From Thinopyrum elongatum (Eukaryota > Streptophyta > Magnoliopsida > Poales > Poaceae): DNA of 64,000 nt. Position numbers and translations under genes: made by a program. Shown piece after piece: positions 1 to 12,380 of the stretch. The notes beneath the pieces were generated by a model. That model saw nothing but the letters and a program-made list of their open reading frames with translations, ran no database searches and was not told where the DNA came from. Where the stretch lies: assembly GCA_011799875.1 (NCBI GenBank), contig CM022298.1:497879277-497943276 (forward strand). The letters are read 5' to 3'. Position 1 is the first letter of the stretch. Each line of letters opens with the position of its first letter.

Positions 1-2471
1 TTTCTGACTTATCTTGACTGGCTTCACAGTCTTGAGTATCCAATTTGTACCAAAGGTTTGACTGTCGCTTGACATGACTGATAGGAAAATGCACCATCTC
101 CTAATGATAACATTTGCAGACTTGACTGGCGGTGATCTTGGCAAAGAATCCCGTTCACGGCAGGATATTCTTTAATCTATTCCCATATGTGAGAGCACAT
201 GCTTTGTGATTTAATACTCTGATTCTTCATTTTGCCGGTATTCGCATGTGGATAGTAGGTTGTGCGATACTTTAGCATGGTTACTGAGGTCAATATATTG
301 AGCTGTCCTTGTGTCAGACTTGATAGACTCGGGTATTCAATGCTGACAGTTCTGAGCATACTGTGGACTAAGCTAGTTGCCTTGATACGAGGTCTTGTAT
401 TGTTGGTCTTGCTCCTTCATTATTATTTTCTTCATATGGATCTTTAGCTGAAAGAGTGGGGCCTTATATATCCTTGACTATTTTCGCGGCCCTGAGTACT
501 GTCATATGCAATCTTTTGCAATCATACCTTGGCCTTGTTTATGTTTCGTGTCTCCATATATCTGGTTCATGCATGCTTGTATGGATCTCGTTATTGTTGT
601 TGACTATGCCGGACAGTGACAGGATTAATAACATCACCTTGTCGGGTGTGCGGGGCTGATCTTGATATTTACTGTCGAGATGGTGTCTCAATGTTATCTT
701 TCTTCAAGACTTGTCGATTCTTGCATCACCCACTGGTTTTCCTTCACTTTCATATCCATTGAGGTTGTCGGATGCGTACCGTGAATTCTTCCTTGTGCAA
801 AGGACTTGCATGAACTTGACATCATACTCACTGTATGAAGAAATATCTGATTCTCGAGGCATACCTTTGTCCTGACTGATTCTTGTTTCTGCTCCAACTG
901 TTGCAGATCTGACTCTTGAGGACCACTATCATATGCTGACAATTCATTGTTTAATATCTTGTACCAGTGCCGTACTAATGAAGACTGGGCAGCTTGCGTT
1001 GGAAGCCACCGGGAGTATCTTGCTGAGAAAGACTGATTATCGTGCTTCAGAATCTTCCCCCCTTAAAGACTTGCTAGGGAAGACTCGATACCTTATGCCG
1101 AAAACTTTTGCGGTTGCTTACTGCAGAAGACAGAGTACCTTGCACGGGAAGTCATCTATGTATCGCACTGAGAAATATAGAGGAATCGTGCACTGGAAGC
1201 TTCTCTAGTAGCTTGCGAGGGAAGACTGGGTTGCTTACACCAGAAACTTTTATTTGTGATATGCGGACTGAATGCCACATATATATATATCTCATCTTGA
1301 TATTCCTGCTGTTGATTACCTTTGACTGATAATATACTGTCGATCTTGCACACAATTTATTTTCTTGCTGATTTGATCATTACTGCTATAAAGAGTGCAC
1401 ACTGAGGGACACTTGATTATCTGTACCGTTGTGAGGAGTGCACGCTAATGCAAATTTGAGTATCAGCATCAAGATCAGATATTCCCCATTTCACTGCAGT
1501 CGGCTGAGAATTCCATTCTGTTTAGCTGAGTTTCCAAATATTTGAACTCCTTGCTGATTCTTCAGGTCCGGTGTCGGTTGACGAGCAACTTTAATAAGGG
1601 GAAAATAGGTAACACCAAAGGTCCAAAGAAAGAAGCAAAAGAAACGACAAAAACAAAAGCACACAAAGCATACAAATAATATCATAATCAAGCAACAACA
1701 CATATTACTGCTACTCACAACAATAATATGCATGCACACCTAAACACACAAATCTCACAAAAACTCTGGTATTACGATCTAATATGCTGTGGCGGTGTGC
1801 ACGAAGGTGAATCCATGTGTGGAAAGGGTTGGTGTAACCAAGGCTACACCAAGCGCTGGCTGAACACCGGTTGCATCTGGACGGATACACAGGTGAGGAC
1901 GGACGTGGTGATCATGTAGAGAGACACAAGGTCACGACCACATCATTATCAAGCATATGAAAGGGAACCGTACATGTCCAAGGAATTGGATGACAGGGTA
2001 TGATAGCGGTGGAAAGCTTGGCTTGCTGTCATTGCCCTTTTCTGATGACAAGGGTCAGTAAGGGTTGCCAAAGGGACGAGATGAAGGGCACGGTTCGGGA
2101 TAGAGACAAGTCTATCACCGAAACGATATGGGTGGGTGGTGGAAAGATATCAACGCGATATCTGAGCATAACTCCTGCAAATGGTGTCTGGAACACTTGG
2201 TACCAGGGCATCACTCTGCTGGGACAAAGGTGACGCCAAACACCGAAGAGCGGGTATGCAAAGAGGAAGGGCGCAGGTAGCGGATCGAAACCGATACCAC
2301 CTATACTCACAAGATCACTATCAGTGACCAGATAATAATCTATATGCACGCTATGCAACAAACAAATGCAGCAATCAAATGCAATAAACCAACCAGACTC
2401 TATACTACCGCATTCTAACGCTCGCGCGGGCTAGGGCATCCTACAGCCAGACCTGCTCTGATACCAAGCCT
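1..2471 (-). other. Non-coding internal domain of LARD-like copy 1 (part)
   Basis: No open frame longer than about 110 codons is present and none resembles gag, protease, reverse transcriptase or integrase. Stretches align by eye with the interior of the second copy (about 30780-33586), for example near 141-300 and 1560-2440. This indicates a shared non-coding interior rather than random decay. The copy-2 segment with tandem repeats near 31546-31775 has no obvious counterpart here. Confidence 0.6.
2455..2466 (-). promoter_or_regulatory. Primer-binding site, initiator Met tRNA
   Basis: The minus strand reads TGGTATCAGAGC, the standard complement of the 3' end of plant initiator methionine tRNA. 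It lies 5 bases inside the LTR boundary at 2472 and fixes the element on the minus strand. Confidence 0.85.
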
Positions 2472-5400
2472 TGTGGCACCCCGGCTCAGAGAAACCAGAA
2501 CGCCCCGTATTCCAGCCCAGAGATCGAGGAGAAGTTTTCTGGAATACTGCACTGCTTAGCATAGAACAAATCAGCTCTTTATTACAATCTATATGGATAC
2601 AAGGGATTACATCGGAATGGCGACACTACGCCTGCCATGGTTGCTCTATGCAAGCAGCAGGACAACACGAAGCAGCTGAATAATTCTAGCAGCGGACTAC
2701 GACGACGGTGATGAACTCCACTCCGCAGGGACTCTGGTTGGAACGCTATCCTAGCTCGCAAACAATGGATCTATGGCAAACAAGAAATCAAATCTGGCAT
2801 GACCTACAAACTGGCATGACACGCCAGGTCAATACATTGAATGTACTTGCAAGCTCACAGCAACCAAAGGAAATCAAGACAAACAACAACATGGCAATTA
2901 CAGGTTACTTAACAATGATGAACACGATACTATCAGAACAACATGGCATGTACAACATGGCATGTACAACATGATACAGCTAGAACAATACAAGCATGGC
3001 ATGAACGAATGAACATGATGATACTAGCATGCACCATGATGACGCTATCATGCACCAACTTACTCTGCTCGGGTTACCTCATAACCATCACATGCACAAG
3101 GTTACCATCACGGACATCACACGATCATCTCAGGATCCAATCAAGCTTGGTATTAACCATACCGTAGTAATCATTACATTACCACAAGGAGCTCGACCTT
3201 TACCCGTGATTCTCACACCACATCACAAATATCCAACAACTCGGTATCCTCGATACCACGGTGATCCTCTCACGATCACATAAAAATCAACCAACTTCGG
3301 TATCCATGATACCTCCGTGATCCTTTCTCGATCATGACCAATCTCTTTCTCATCATCAAACCAGGGTTGTTATTCATCAAGTTATTATTATTACTGTTGA
3401 CCCATAGTGTTACCGACTACGAACTAGGCCCATATCCACGGGCGCGGCTATCGATAGATTTAAACACACACTCTACCGAGGTTAGTACACTGTACCCACA
3501 CCACGGAATCCATGGCCTCGTGCTCCCATTCGGGTGGACCAACGGCATTCCGACAAAACCGATCTATTGCCATCACACTCTCCCAGCCACTCCGACAAAC
3601 TCCCCTTTGGGCTAAGTCCTGGGTGGCCCCGATGTCAACCCATGACATCCAACGGCCACCGTCGTGGCAAAACATAAACGGTCACAAACGGGGACAAGAG
3701 ATCTCAATACCAACCACGGGCACACAAGGCTTATGTTCGCCTACCTGATCAGGGTAGCGCGCGCCCATAACCTTCCCTCATTGGAGGCACCGGTGAGAGG
3801 CATGACAATAGACCTAGTTAGGGTCCCCCATAAGACAAGTGTGGCTGCACTGGTCAGCTCGATTTGGTGGCACCATGACTCAGCCAATAGTTGTTCAAGT
3901 TTGATTATTATCCGGTTAAACATGAATGCAATATGCTGAGCCATAATAAAATAACATGATGCAACTATAATGCATGAGCATGATACAAACATAAGCATGG
4001 TTGTGCAACATAATCATCGAGCATAACAACAATGAAGCATTTAACCAAATGAGCATGGCATACTGACGAGCATGAATATCACAAGTATAACACTACTCAT
4101 AGCATAACATGACAACTAGCATCGAAATTAAATACCATGCAAAAACATAACGGTAAAACTATCATGCAAGCGTTTAACCAGCTAGATACAAGGGAACATG
4201 CATATCAACGGTACTCGGTAACAGACGATAGTCATGCACTGAAGGACAAGACCACACCAATAGGTACTACTACCGAGCAAGTCATGCAAAGTAATACTAG
4301 CAAGAAGTACAAGATAACAAGATGCCGAAGAGCATAGCATGAAGGTGAACACAGATCTATAAGCATTACCGAAACAACGATAGCAGTTGCAGACAAACAA
4401 ACAAACACTTATTAAATGTTCAAGTAGAAAACCATGGCTACTGCCTGACTATCATGCAAGTGGTTGTCGTGGCTTGCCTGGGGGTGACGGAGACTCCGGG
4501 AAGTAGTGCGGTGAAGCCACGGAACGAAACGCCGGACGGTTTTCTCTCGGAGGGGGCTGATTAGAAGCAAGGGCAAAATGGTTATTTTCATTGTGGGACC
4601 ACCTTGTGAAAATGTTACCAACAGAAAGATCTCGACGAGACGAAGAAGTGAGCGTTGGTTTCACCTCAATCAGAGTTACGGTTGCGGAGATAAGAAGGGT
4701 GGAAGAACAGGGACTAATCTGTAAAAAAACTACTACAAACAAGTCCCTGGGAGGAAAACTGAAAGCGCCTTCGGGCAGATTACGCTTTTTGCAAAGGAAA
4801 GCGTATTTTCAGCCGCAGTTAGAAGAGAATACGCTTTCAGAACTGAGAAAACGTATTTTAGATAAAAGAGGAAGGAAATACGCTTTTAGATTCGGAAGAC
4901 GTACTCTCAGAAAACCGTCTCGAGTTATCCACGTGGACCCATGGCTTAAGCCACTGACACGCGGGCCCAGGGGCAGGAGGCGGGGGGGGCCGAGCCAGCG
5001 CTCGTCTTCTTCCTCCTGTTTCCCCCCGAGGGAACAGAGGAGAAGCGAGGCAAGGCAGGGGCGCTCAGGCGAGGGGGCCGGCTGGCTCCAGCGGGACCGC
5101 GGGGACCTGCCGCATCCATTCAGAAGAAGGGCGGCCGCCGGGGAGGAGTGGGGAGGAGGGGAGGGGCGGCACCAGGGAATGACAAAAGGCGGGCGGTGGT
5201 GATGCTCTCCGATGAAACGGGCAGCTTCGGCGAGGGGCAAGTGGGTGGGGTGGCTCGCGGAGGTGAGGGGGAGGCAGTGGAGGGGTCAGGGGAGGGAGAG
5301 GGGGCTTGAGGTTGCCGGAATCAATGGAGGCTGGCGATGGCCGAGGCGAACTCCGACGAGATGAGGCAAGACAGGGGCACTCCGGTGGTCGGGAGAGGCG

Positions 5401-7014
5401 AGGGAGGAGTGGGTGAGCTGCGGAAGGACTCGGGGCACCTTTATATAGCCGCGGGGAAGACTCTAGAGCATCACGGGCAAGCTCAAGCCAAGCTCTAATG
5501 GAGGACAGGAGCCGGATGCGTTACGGGCACAGCTCTAGCGGCGCATTAATGGCGAACCAGGAGGGGGCCCGGTCACGGGATGACGCAGACGAGCACGGGG
5601 GAGCTCTTGGACAAGGTTGGACGTCGAGACGATGAGGGAGGGGATGATAACAGTCGCCGGAATGGGCCAGAGCTCGCAATTAGTCATGACGCAAGTGTGA
5701 TCACCACGGGCACGGGTGCAAGCGGCGCATTCTGGCCAGGCCGACCATGTCTGGCGTGTAGTCCCTCCAAGGTAGGTTACAACTGAGCTAGTGAATTGAT
5801 TAGGGGCACTGTGGTTAGGTGGTAATGATCCTCTGAAGTTTGCTGTTGCAAATTTAATCAGGTCACTGTGATCCACAGGGAGATGCTAAGGGCTAAACAT
5901 GATGTCTGGGGTGTTTAGGCTAGGAAGGACTATGATCCTGTGAAGTTAGAGGGGAAATGGACCAAGATTTAACATGGTTGCTTAACAACTACATAATCTG
6001 GTCCAGAATAGAGATTTGGATGATGCACTCACATGGGTGCATGAAATGAGCTGAAAATGGGCATGGCCCAATGATTTGAAGATATGAAGGTGCTCAAAAA
6101 AGTTTCATGCCATTTGGATTAGCCAAACTAGCACTTGCTTCATATAGCATCTCTCTGGACAGAAACTTGGGAAAATTGCACAGGACAAATGGATTAATGA
6201 AATGGGCGAAAGCTTGGTGGAGAGAGTTGATATGGATAGGAGAATGTCCTGGTAAATTTTTAGCTTAAATGAAGCAATATAAAATATGGTTGCTTCACAA
6301 ACTGAAAATCTGACTAGAAACCAAGATTTGGAGCTAGGCTCACATAGATGAGTTACATGAGCTCAAATTTGGTGGAGAGTCATGATTTGATCAAATGAAG
6401 GACCTTGCAAAATTTCAACTCATTTGGATATGCCTAGCTAGTACTTCCTTCACAATGACTTCCCTTAGACAGGAACTTTGAAAAATTGCTCAGGAATATT
6501 CACTAGGGAAATTGAGTTGTATTTTGGCATGGGGTAATTATATGGACAGGAAAAGATGTCCAAAAAGTTTGGGATCAATCAAGCAAAGATAAATGACACT
6601 TCCTTCTCAAACAACCTCTTAGGGCAGAATGAGAAAAGGAATATTTGTGAATTATCTTTGATGATGCCAAGGAAGGATTTTGACATATTTGAGGAAGATA
6701 TGACCCAAATAATTTATGAGAATTATTTGGGAATTTTGGGAGTGATAGAAAGATAGGTTGCTTCACAACCTAGATCAAATAGGGTTATTCCTTTAATAGA
6801 AAAGGAATATTCCCAGGAAAAAGAATATTGGAATTGGGTCAAGGATGAAAATGACATGATCTTGGGAGGATGATGAGGATGACAAGCCACTAAAACCTAG
6901 GAAGACATGATCTTCCCAAGTTTCAGAACCACATTGCCACAGAAAAACAAATCAAATCAAGAAATCCAAGAAAATCAAACGAAAAAGAAAAGGGCAAAAA
7001 TCCAGGGTGTTACA
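2472..7014 (-). repeat. 5' LTR of LARD-like copy 1 (4543 bp)
   Basis: The LTR ends are TG...CA, and the sequence is clearly related to the two LTRs at 26119-30270 and 33587-37752. It is about 0.4 kb longer than those. Open frames inside it (such as the GC-rich stretch around 4590-5240) are not conserved as proteins and overlap the LTR promoter and leader. Confidence 0.75.
5439..5448 (-). promoter_or_regulatory. LTR TATA box (copy 1)
   Basis: The minus strand reads CTATATAAAG after a GC-rich stretch. The same position in the two LTRs of copy 2 has CTATAAAAG (28569-28577 and 36049-36057), so this is the likely core promoter of the LTR. Confidence 0.6.
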
Positions 7015-8694
7015 GTCCAATGATGGAGGCCCTTGGTGCAACATCCACAATACTACGAAGCATGACCTCGAGGATGGACGCGAGGTGCAATCCCTTGTGG
7101 AGGAGCGAAAGAAAGCCTGGAAAGAAAATGAGGAGAAATAGAAGGAAGGCTAGAATAGCAGGGGTAACACCAAGCAAAGTGGCGTCCACGAAGGTGGCAG
7201 TGGCGGCTGTGACCGCCCCGCTTGAGGCTGTGACAAAGACCAAAATGGTGGATATGAAGAATAGGATGGGGAAGTAGACATTGGGAATAACACGAGGTCC
7301 ACAACATGACGTGCATTCACGAGGGAAGCAAATTTTCTCTCCTCTCAACAGGAAGTCAAGTAACTTTCCTAAGAGGTGAACGTAGTCCGGCTACTGTGGA
7401 AGCCCAGCGGCTGCTCAAATGGTTTAACGTCCCGATCACGTTTGACACTGGTGATCACCCAGATGTGTGCGTTTTTTCATTGCTAGTCTCCCCCAAGATC
7501 AACAACATCAAGGTTACCAAGATGGCTCATTGACGAAGGATCTACTCTCAACCTCCTCTCCACCGAGATGTACAAGAAGATGCAGATCCCCTCGGCAAGT
7601 TTTGCCCCATGGGAACATTCCAGGGAATCGATCATAGATTAGCTCAACCACTGGTCAAGTCACACCGCCTGTCATAGTCGGTACTCCAGTGAATGTCCGC
7701 ATGGAGAACATCACTTTTGATGTAGTTGATATCCCACTGCCCTACAACAGCTTATTAGGGTGTCCTGCATTGGCCAAGTACATGGCCTCGTCTAACTACA
7801 TGTAAAACACCCTTAATATGCCAGGGCCCTAGGAGGTTATCATTGTCATGCCTAACAAGAAGGATGCTATTTTCTGTGTGGAAAAGATGTACAAGATGGC
7901 AGCAGCGGCAACCCCGGGAATAGCGATGAGCCAAGCACCTTGACCGCTGCCTCAGCAAAGAAGCTGGATGTGTAGCCCGTCAAGCAAATATGTATGTCCT
8001 GATAGATGGGGATCTCTATCGGTGGCGTGAATGCATGGTGAAGCTTTGATTCATTTATAAGGAGGAAGGACCCAAGCTGTTGATGGAGATTCACAAAGGA
8101 TTGTGTGCCAGTCACTTAGCTTCCCGAGCCCTGGTAGGCAAAGCATTTCGTCAAGCCTTTTACCGGCCCACGACCCTCAGTGATGCAATCAAGTTGGTCA
8201 AAACATGTGAAGTGTGCCAATTCCATGCCAAGGAGATCCACCAGCCAGCATGAGCACTTCGGACCATCCCCCTCTTGTGGCCATTCGCGGTGTGGGGGCT
8301 GTACATTCTCGAGCCTTTCCCTCACGCTGCCATTGGTTCGAGTTCCTGTACATTGTCGTGGACAAATTCATGAAGTGGCCCGAGGTGGAACTAGTGCGCG
8401 AAGTAACAACTGAGTTAGCTATCAAGTTCGTTAGAGGTCTTGTCTGCCATTTTGGAGTGCCCAATAACATCATTATTGATAATGGTACTCAGTTCACAAG
8501 CGGTGTCTTCACCTCATACTATGAAGAGTTTGGCACCCAGATATGCTTTGCTTTAGTTACGCATCCATGCAGCAACGGGCAAGTAGGGCATGCCAATGCT
8601 GAAGTACTGCGGGGCCTCAAAACCAAGATGTTTGACAAACTGAAGACTTGCCACAAGAACTGGATCAACGAAGTGCCTTCTGTCATGTGGTTGC
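7015..8694 (+). pseudogene. Tat-type Ty3/Gypsy relic: protease and integrase, reverse transcriptase deleted
   Basis: Around 7330-7800 the frames resemble the aspartic protease region of Tat-type elements, including a PYNSLLG-like segment near 7740. Integrase resemblance begins by about 8080, so reverse transcriptase and both RNase H domains are missing. Frames are broken by several stops and shifts. The left side is cut by the LARD-like LTR end at 7014 and the right side by an LTR starting at 8695. It is a dead fragment of a different Tat family from the copies at 10981 and 24387. Confidence 0.65.
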
Positions 8695-8699
8695 TATAA
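8080..8699 (+). pseudogene. Integrase domain of the Tat-type relic
   Basis: An HHCC zinc-binding segment is seen at about 8090-8225 (HKGLCASH ... CEVCQ). A frameshift and a stop follow. Another frame then gives the catalytic core at about 8330-8699, with VVDKFMKW (first Asp) and IIDNGTQF (second Asp). The usual QAERAN motif carrying the catalytic Glu reads QVGHAN, so that residue is lost. The frame ends at the LTR boundary near 8695. Confidence 0.7.
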
Positions 8700-10290
8700 C
8701 ACCCTGGATTTTCAACTCTGGAAATTTCTTTTCCATAATTGGCTTCTGTCTTTTTTTCCTTTGGTGTTCTTAGATTTTATTTGTACTCTTGTGTTTATTT
8801 AAGAGTAGTGACTTGCCTAGTTACCTGGGATTAAGGTTTTGCCCCCGAAACCCTAATTGCCACTGCCACTAACTCAAACCGTTGGACCTAGTTGCACTGG
8901 ACCACCCTTTTCCCTTGCACATTAAATTACCAAAGTAATTGGGGAGCTTCTCCTACACATATCTTCACTATTTCCATCATCACACACCCACACTTAAGTC
9001 AAAGTTTCACCAGAACAATTCATCCAAGTTTCTGCCAGATCTGTCAGGTTGTAAAGCGAGTGCATTGTAGCTTCATCCTATGAAGCTCAAATTTTGCATA
9101 CATCAACATCCACCCATAGCATGACTATCCACAAATTTTGAGCATCAGAAACCTTCCGCAACTTCCTTCACATTTTTCCAAAGTTTGCATCCACCTGGCC
9201 ACCTTGTGAAAGAAGTATATTTTGCATCCACCCATTTGAGCTTAAACAGGTCATAGTGATCAACTGTGAATAAACATCCACGCCCCCCAAATTTCATCCA
9301 ATTCGATCGCTCCATTTGACCATAGTGAATTTCCAAAGAAATGGACCAGAGGACAGGTTTCTACAGGAAGTGCATTTTCCACTATTCCATTTGATCTCAA
9401 AATTTGCATAGATGAGCACCCTCATATAACACCCAGATACCCCATAATTCAGACCAAATGGACAAGCCATTTTACATCAATATATTTGCAAAGTTTCTGA
9501 AAAACTAAAACAGGATGCTACACTTAAAACTAACCCATCCCAGACCCCCGCCTAAGCTTGTTTAGACCCTACTAATCTTGCCCTAGCTACTAGACACGTT
9601 GTGGCCAGCCAGACGCCACCCAGGTTTCTAGAAGCCATGGTGACCACGACATGGACATGTAGTGCACGCGCTTTGTAGGGCGTAGTGCGCCATTCCTCGC
9701 CGTCCGCCGCCCATGACCGATTGCTAAGCGTCATGTTGTGCCACAGCACGCCGCACAGATCCAGACCCCTGTCCAGCGATCTTCCCCTCGCTTGCTTTGC
9801 CCCGAAGTCCGCTGCACCGCGCCAACACCGCCACTGCTCAGCTGTGGCCGCGGCCAGACCCCTCCTTCTCCCCTCGCCCCTTTGTGCCGCCCATGGTCTC
9901 ACTGTGCGCCCGTGGCACTCCAAGCAGCACCGCCCTAAGCCCCTAACCCTAGCCTGCAGTAGCCAGTTGGGCGCGCTCGGACCCCGACAATGGCAGCCCG
10001 TGGCCGTGCTCATCCTCTCACCCTCCCCGGCTATAAATAGAGGGCCCCGAGCCCCTTTGAGCCTCGCACCACTCCTTTTCCCGCTCCTAGACTCTGCCAC
10101 TCTAAGCTCGTGAGCTGGACCACTCCAATTCCACCCCATGGCCGAAGCTCTGCTGCCTCATCCTCCGCTTAAATTCTAGCCACCCCGGCCTCTCTGGTCC
10201 CACCCAGCCACCACGGGATATCGATACCACCACGAAGCCAACCCCGCCACTAGAAGGAATCAATCTTCTCGAAGATCAAGCAACCCACGA
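8695..10290 (+). repeat. LTR remnant of a plus-strand Gypsy-type element
   Basis: The stretch starts TATAACACCCTGG, one base from the TGTAACACCC start of Del/Tekay-type LTRs in grasses. It contains a TATA box at 10032 in the same direction and a C-rich leader after it. The right boundary is uncertain. Near 10290 the sequence changes to the minus-strand Sabrina-like interior, and no partner LTR is visible, so it is a solo or truncated LTR. The antiparallel open frames at 9552-10139 are GC-rich noise. Confidence 0.5.
10032..10040 (+). promoter_or_regulatory. LTR TATA box
   Basis: TATAAATAG lies inside the LTR remnant after a GC-rich segment and before a C-rich leader, the usual LTR core promoter layout. 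Confidence 0.55.
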
Positions 10291-10980
10291 TCAACTCATG
10301 GAATGAGACGTAAAAACTTCTCTTGAGCTGAGACATAAGACACACATCGAGAGGGATGGAAAGAAACAAACGACGAAGTTTCAATTTGGTAGGCAAAAAT
10401 TCCGCGCTTAAGAAGATGGTGAATAAATGTCAAAGTAGCGAGGAAATAGATTACCATAATACCATAACGGGGCACCTCATGGGAGGTGACTCGTAGGATT
10501 ATTCCTATAAGTGGCAAAAAGAATTACTTTTGATAAAAGGATCACTGAAACTCTTCATACCAGGCTAAGGCAATTCACAAATGATCGTTTGAAGGAATTT
10601 GAAGAAATGGCATACTCAGTTTGGACAAGAATCTATGGTTATTGAACAACTAGGCAAATGGAAGGCACATTCCAGTTGATACCAAGGATATAACCTAGTG
10701 TCTGGGCTTGCTTTCAAGAACTTGAGCATTTCCATATTCATCAGGGTTTTACCAACATCCATGCCAAAGATCTTGGTGACACCTCATACTACCATGATGA
10801 ATAACGAAGGAGGATGTGGATGCAAAGCATGACACCACTTTCTCAGATTTTTACCTTAGCTATGCCAAGGAGATGAAATCTGGATGATCGACCGAGAGAC
10901 ATTTAACACTCGGCTTCTAATGTTCTCCTTGATGTACTAGATACTGCGATCATGTTTAGAAGCATCATCAATATGGTCAA
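10291..10980 (-). mobile_element. Sabrina-like Gypsy element, left part of interior
   Basis: This is a decayed internal region on the minus strand, separated from its other part (21084-24386) by the Tat element inserted at 10981. No intact frame is present. The near-match of GTCAA (10976-10980) and GTCAT (21084-21088) as target-site duplication is the reason for joining the two parts. The Sabrina name is inferred from the LTR piece at 23900-24386. Confidence 0.5.
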
Positions 10981-11527
10981 TGTTGGGGATATAACCCTAG
11001 GATATAACCCGCCCTGAAAGGGTCGGGTGAGGCCGCTGGCGACTTAAGACAACGGGCTTTAGACAGGCCCAGGAGATTAAGACACAAGAGAAAATAGGCG
11101 ACTTACAAGATGGGCCGGATTGAGCCCAAGGTTAGAAGACGGTGCATGGCCCAGAAGTGTAAGCCGCCCAATGGCGACTTGTTGTAGAAGGTAAGGCGAC
11201 TTAGAGCCAGGATCGATCATGAAGCATAACCCGACCCGGACTCTTGTAAGCCGGAGGCCTCGACCTGTATATAAAGGCGAGTTCCCGGCATAGAATAGAC
11301 AGGTTACAATCAATCGATAGCTAGATCAAGCGAATCCGCTCCCTTGTAATCGATACTCAAGCAATAAGCAACAATTGCAGGAGTAGGCTTTTACCTCCAT
11401 CGTAGGGGCCGAACCTGGGTAAACCCGTGTCTCTCGTCCCGCGCAACCCCGACAAGCTAATCACCGTTGCGATGGCTTCACGCTTAAGTCCTTTCACTAG
11501 GACATCTGTCGTGACAAAACCACGATA
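10981..11527 (+). repeat. 5' LTR of Tat copy B
   Basis: It begins TGTTGGGGATATAACC and ends CACGATA, where the 3' LTR has CATGACA, so the terminal CA is mutated to TA. It is 547 bp, the same length as the 3' LTR. Confidence 0.85.
11268..11276 (+). promoter_or_regulatory. 5' LTR TATA box (Tat copy B)
   Basis: TATATAAAG is conserved at the same place in the 3' LTR (20824-20832) and in the LTR of copy A (24676-24684). Confidence 0.65.
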
Positions 11528-11528
11528 G

Positions 11529-12380
11529 TTGGCGCCCCCCGTGGGGCCAGCGCATAGTGGTTTTGAGTTTTTGAAGGGCTCTTTCCTAGGGATCGAGGGA
11601 TACGCCGTTGGCAGGATAACCAAGAGTCGCCGCGGCAAGCTCTACATCAACAACGCTGGCTGGGGCCCCGACGCCGACTCAATCGAGTACGGGTACCGGG
11701 CCCACTTCGACGGAATTCACATCTTCATCGGAAGGATTTGCGGATCTGAGCCTGAGCAGGATACCTGCACCGACCTCATCGAGTCGGCTCTGCGCACGCA
11801 ACCCGCTCGGATTCAACCCGGTCGAAAGCATGTTTTCGTTGGTTTCGCGCAAGGCATGGAGCTTGCGGAAAACGCTGCATCTAGAGGAGAGACTCCCATC
11901 TACTTAGGTGATGAGTCCTCGACCGGAGAGATGGAGTCAATTTACCAGCTTCAAGACAGCGGGCTTGGGGGCTATTCCGATGGCAACAGTATTTCGGACC
12001 CCTATGAGCTGCCGAGCCGAGCCGCCATCTTCATGGCAGGCACGGTGCTGACTCTCAACAGCATGACGGCTGGAGCAGCAGCTGCTACTGATCCTTCAGG
12101 ATCTGGCCCAGCCAAGCCGCCGGCTCAGGTTTTGTTGGAGTTGATGAATGAGTTAACAATTTTAATGGGGACTGAGGTCACAGCAGAAAACCAAGCAGAG
12201 CGCATTGCAGAGATCGCGAAGCTTAAGGAACAGATGACCAAGGCCCAAGAGGATATCAACACGGAAAATACCAGGATGGCAATGATACGAGCTCAAATTG
12301 AGGCTGAGTCGGAGCCCGTGAAAGCAGAAGCTTGGCATTTATGTCTGGATCAGAATGCTTCCAACGTAGTCCTTCAGAGA
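11529..12380 (+). pseudogene. gag N-terminal part of Tat copy B
   Basis: One frame stays open from the primer-binding site to about 12419, but it has no ATG near its beginning, so the true start is unclear. The first 230 residues resemble the equivalent part of copy A. The last third is a charged helical segment (KLKEQMTKAQEDINTENTR at about 12220-12290). Gag is cut at about 12375-12385, before the capsid domain, by a deletion that joins it to the RNase H region. Gag would normally form the particle core; this one cannot. Confidence 0.7.
11530..11547 (+). promoter_or_regulatory. Primer-binding site, lysine tRNA
   Basis: It lies three bases after the 5' LTR. It matches the complement of the 3' end of plant tRNA-Lys (TGG plus CGCCCACCGTGGGGC, recalled) at 17 of 18 positions. 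Copy A has the same site with two G-to-A changes, as expected from methylated cytosine decay. Confidence 0.65.

Larger units (their letters stand above)
1..7014 (-). mobile_element. LARD-like (Sukkula-like) non-coding LTR retrotransposon, copy 1, partial
   Basis: This element lies on the minus strand and runs off the left edge of the window. What is seen is part of the internal region (1-2471) and the complete 5' LTR (2472-7014), which reads TGTAACACCC to GGTGCCACA on the minus strand. A primer-binding site for initiator methionine tRNA sits next to the LTR. No gag or pol reading frame survives in the visible interior. A 4.5-kb LTR with a non-coding interior is the published architecture of large retrotransposon derivatives (LARDs) of Triticeae. 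The family name is from memory. A second copy of the same family lies at 26119-37752. Confidence 0.75.

Noticed and set aside
2455..2466. Partial methionine tRNA gene
   Set aside because: Only the 3' end complement is present next to LTR ends; these are primer-binding sites, not tRNA genes.
4591..5240. 203-codon plus and 143-codon minus frames
   Set aside because: They overlap the LTR core promoter and leader of LARD-like copy 1 and are not shared by the other LTR copies.
9552..10139. 195-codon minus-strand frame with a 142-codon antiparallel partner
   Set aside because: GC-rich LTR sequence; both frames look like composition artefacts with no family resemblance.
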